Shown here: piece after piece, positions 4,764-5,582 of the stretch | How positions within the stretch are numbered: position 1 is the stretch's first letter | Layout of the letters: every line of letters starts with the position of its first letter | NCBI GenBank assembly: GCA_018969455.1 | Contig: JAGWYI010000304.1 | Coordinates: 1 to 5,582, forward strand | From: Bacteroidota bacterium | GTDB lineage: Bacteria > Bacteroidota > Bacteroidia > Chitinophagales > Saprospiraceae | Length of the DNA stretch: 5,582 nt | Reading direction: 5' to 3' | Translations under genes and position numbers: made by a program | The notes under the pieces: generated by a model | Told to the model about the DNA's origin: nothing | Seen by the model: the letters and a program-made list of their open reading frames with translations, nothing else | The model's database searches: none

Positions 4764-5582
4764 ATGAAACGCTTGTTGCTCCTTTTGATCATTGCTTGTA
4801 GTCTCTGCTTTTGCTTGCATGCTCAGAGTGGGGGCAATCCTTTTGAAATGCGTTTCCGCCTGCCTAAGGTTGCTCAGTCGGGTACTACGGCTGCCATGGT
4901 AACCAATCCATTCGACGTTGTGAGCCATCGTCAGCCGGGAGTCAGTGATGTGCTTCTGGTAAACACAACTGCTCCATTCAAGCCATTTTCCTTGATTCCA
5001 AAAGGAAACACCTTGCACCAAACAACCCTCTTCTGGGTTTTGGTACTGCTCTTTAGTGTACTTACTTTGTCCGTTTCTGCCAATCGGAAGGTGCTGGGCA
5101 GGGCCTGGCGCGGCTTTTTGAACGACAGTGCCCTGAATTTGGCGCAACGCGAAGCTTCCGGATTTGCAGGCTCTACGCCCTATTACTTCCTGTATGGTAG
5201 CTTCTTGTTGCAATCTGGCTTGTTCATGTTCCTGACAGCCCGTTTTTTTAATCGGGCCGATTTTAACAATTTCTCGTTTTTATTGCTGTGTTTCTTCCTT
5301 TCCAGTGGTATTTTTTTGTCAAAACATGCCTTACTGCGTCTCATCGAATGGCTTTTCCCGCTTGGAAATGCAATTACCCGTTACAATTTTCTAATTGTTA
5401 TTTTCAACTGTATTCTGGGTGTTTTTATCATTCCATTCAATTTTTTGATCGCTTTTGGCGGAATTCTTGAAGGATTTTTGCTGTTTTGGACCCTCGGACT
5501 GATCCTGGTTTTTTACCTCTACCGATCTTTTCGGGCAGCATCGATCGGCACAAAATTTTTAGCCAATAATCAATTTCACTTT
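4764..5582 (+). CDS. DUF4271-type multi-pass membrane protein (3' end outside the window)
   Basis: The frame is open from ATG 4764 to the right edge (273 codons, no stop). Residues 1-20 form a signal peptide (LLLLIIACSLCFCLHA, cleavage likely before Gln21); a lipoprotein reading at Cys12 is less likely. A soluble linker follows with two NPF motifs (residues 25-27 and 48-50). Hydrophobic segments lie at about 88-105, 143-162, 169-187, 205-225 and 228-250, with SANRKVLGRAWRGFLND and LAQRE between the first two. This matches my memory of the Bacteroidota-specific DUF4271 family, which has no established function; members are often recorded near hemD (uroporphyrinogen-III synthase), which would lie outside the window. 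It is placed in the inner membrane. A long minus-strand frame over 4707-5213 is its antisense shadow. Confidence 0.75.
   Translation, partial: MKRLLLLLIIACSLCFCLHAQSGGNPFEMRFRLPKVAQSGTTAAMVTNPFDVVSHRQPGVSDVLLVNTTAPFKPFSLIPKGNTLHQTTLFWVLVLLFSVLTLSVSANRKVLGRAWRGFLNDSALNLAQREASGFAGSTPYYFLYGSFLLQSGLFMFLTARFFNRADFNNFSFLLLCFFLSSGIFLSKHALLRLIEWLFPLGNAITRYNFLIVIFNCILGVFIIPFNFLIAFGGILEGFLLFWTLGLILVFYLYRSFRAASIGTKFLANNQFHF

Noticed and set aside
4707..5213. Minus-strand open frame of 168 codons
   Set aside because: Antisense to the DUF4271-type gene, which has a signal peptide, membrane segments and a promoter; this frame shows none and reads as compositionally random.

Overview
The window looks like chromosomal DNA from a member of the Bacteroidota, probably outside the gut Bacteroides (a Saprospiraceae- or Cytophaga-like lineage is my inference). 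The evidence is the start of a TonB-dependent-receptor-type protein with a carboxypeptidase-regulatory-like N-domain, a DUF4271-type membrane protein, and several promoter boxes of the Bacteroidota form TAnnTTTG.

Layout. (1) 1-246, minus: N-terminus of an exported CarboxypepD_reg-like / TonB-receptor protein running off the left edge. (2) 247-466: AT-rich divergent intergenic region with a 12-bp perfect inverted repeat sitting on a consensus promoter. (3) 467-1516, plus: Rpn/PD-(D/E)XK-type 'transposase' nuclease with a heptad-repeat coiled coil encoded by 21-bp tandem repeats. (4) 1607-2475, plus: two small overlapping genes (ATGA overlap). Both look like minimal PD-(D/E)XK-fold proteins, each with a different imperfect active site; they are the least familiar part of the window. 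(5) 2482-4560, minus: purA (adenylosuccinate synthetase) followed 12 nt later by an MscS-type mechanosensitive channel, apparently one operon, converging on the small gene pair with only 6 nt between stop codons. (6) 4561-4763: divergent promoter region with a possible purA leader hairpin. (7) 4764-5582, plus: DUF4271-type multi-pass membrane protein, open at the right edge.

How it fits together: purA supplies AMP synthesis (IMP to adenylosuccinate) and the channel handles osmotic downshift; no functional link between them is visible beyond co-transcription. The stretch 467-2475 holds three nuclease-fold genes in a row between housekeeping or envelope genes and reads as an accessory insertion. 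Two unrelated genes (1607 and 4764) share an identical decamer containing TACCTTTG that ends only 2-3 nt before their ATG, which suggests leaderless or nearly leaderless transcripts. No tRNA, rRNA, CRISPR array or insertion-sequence ends were recognised.
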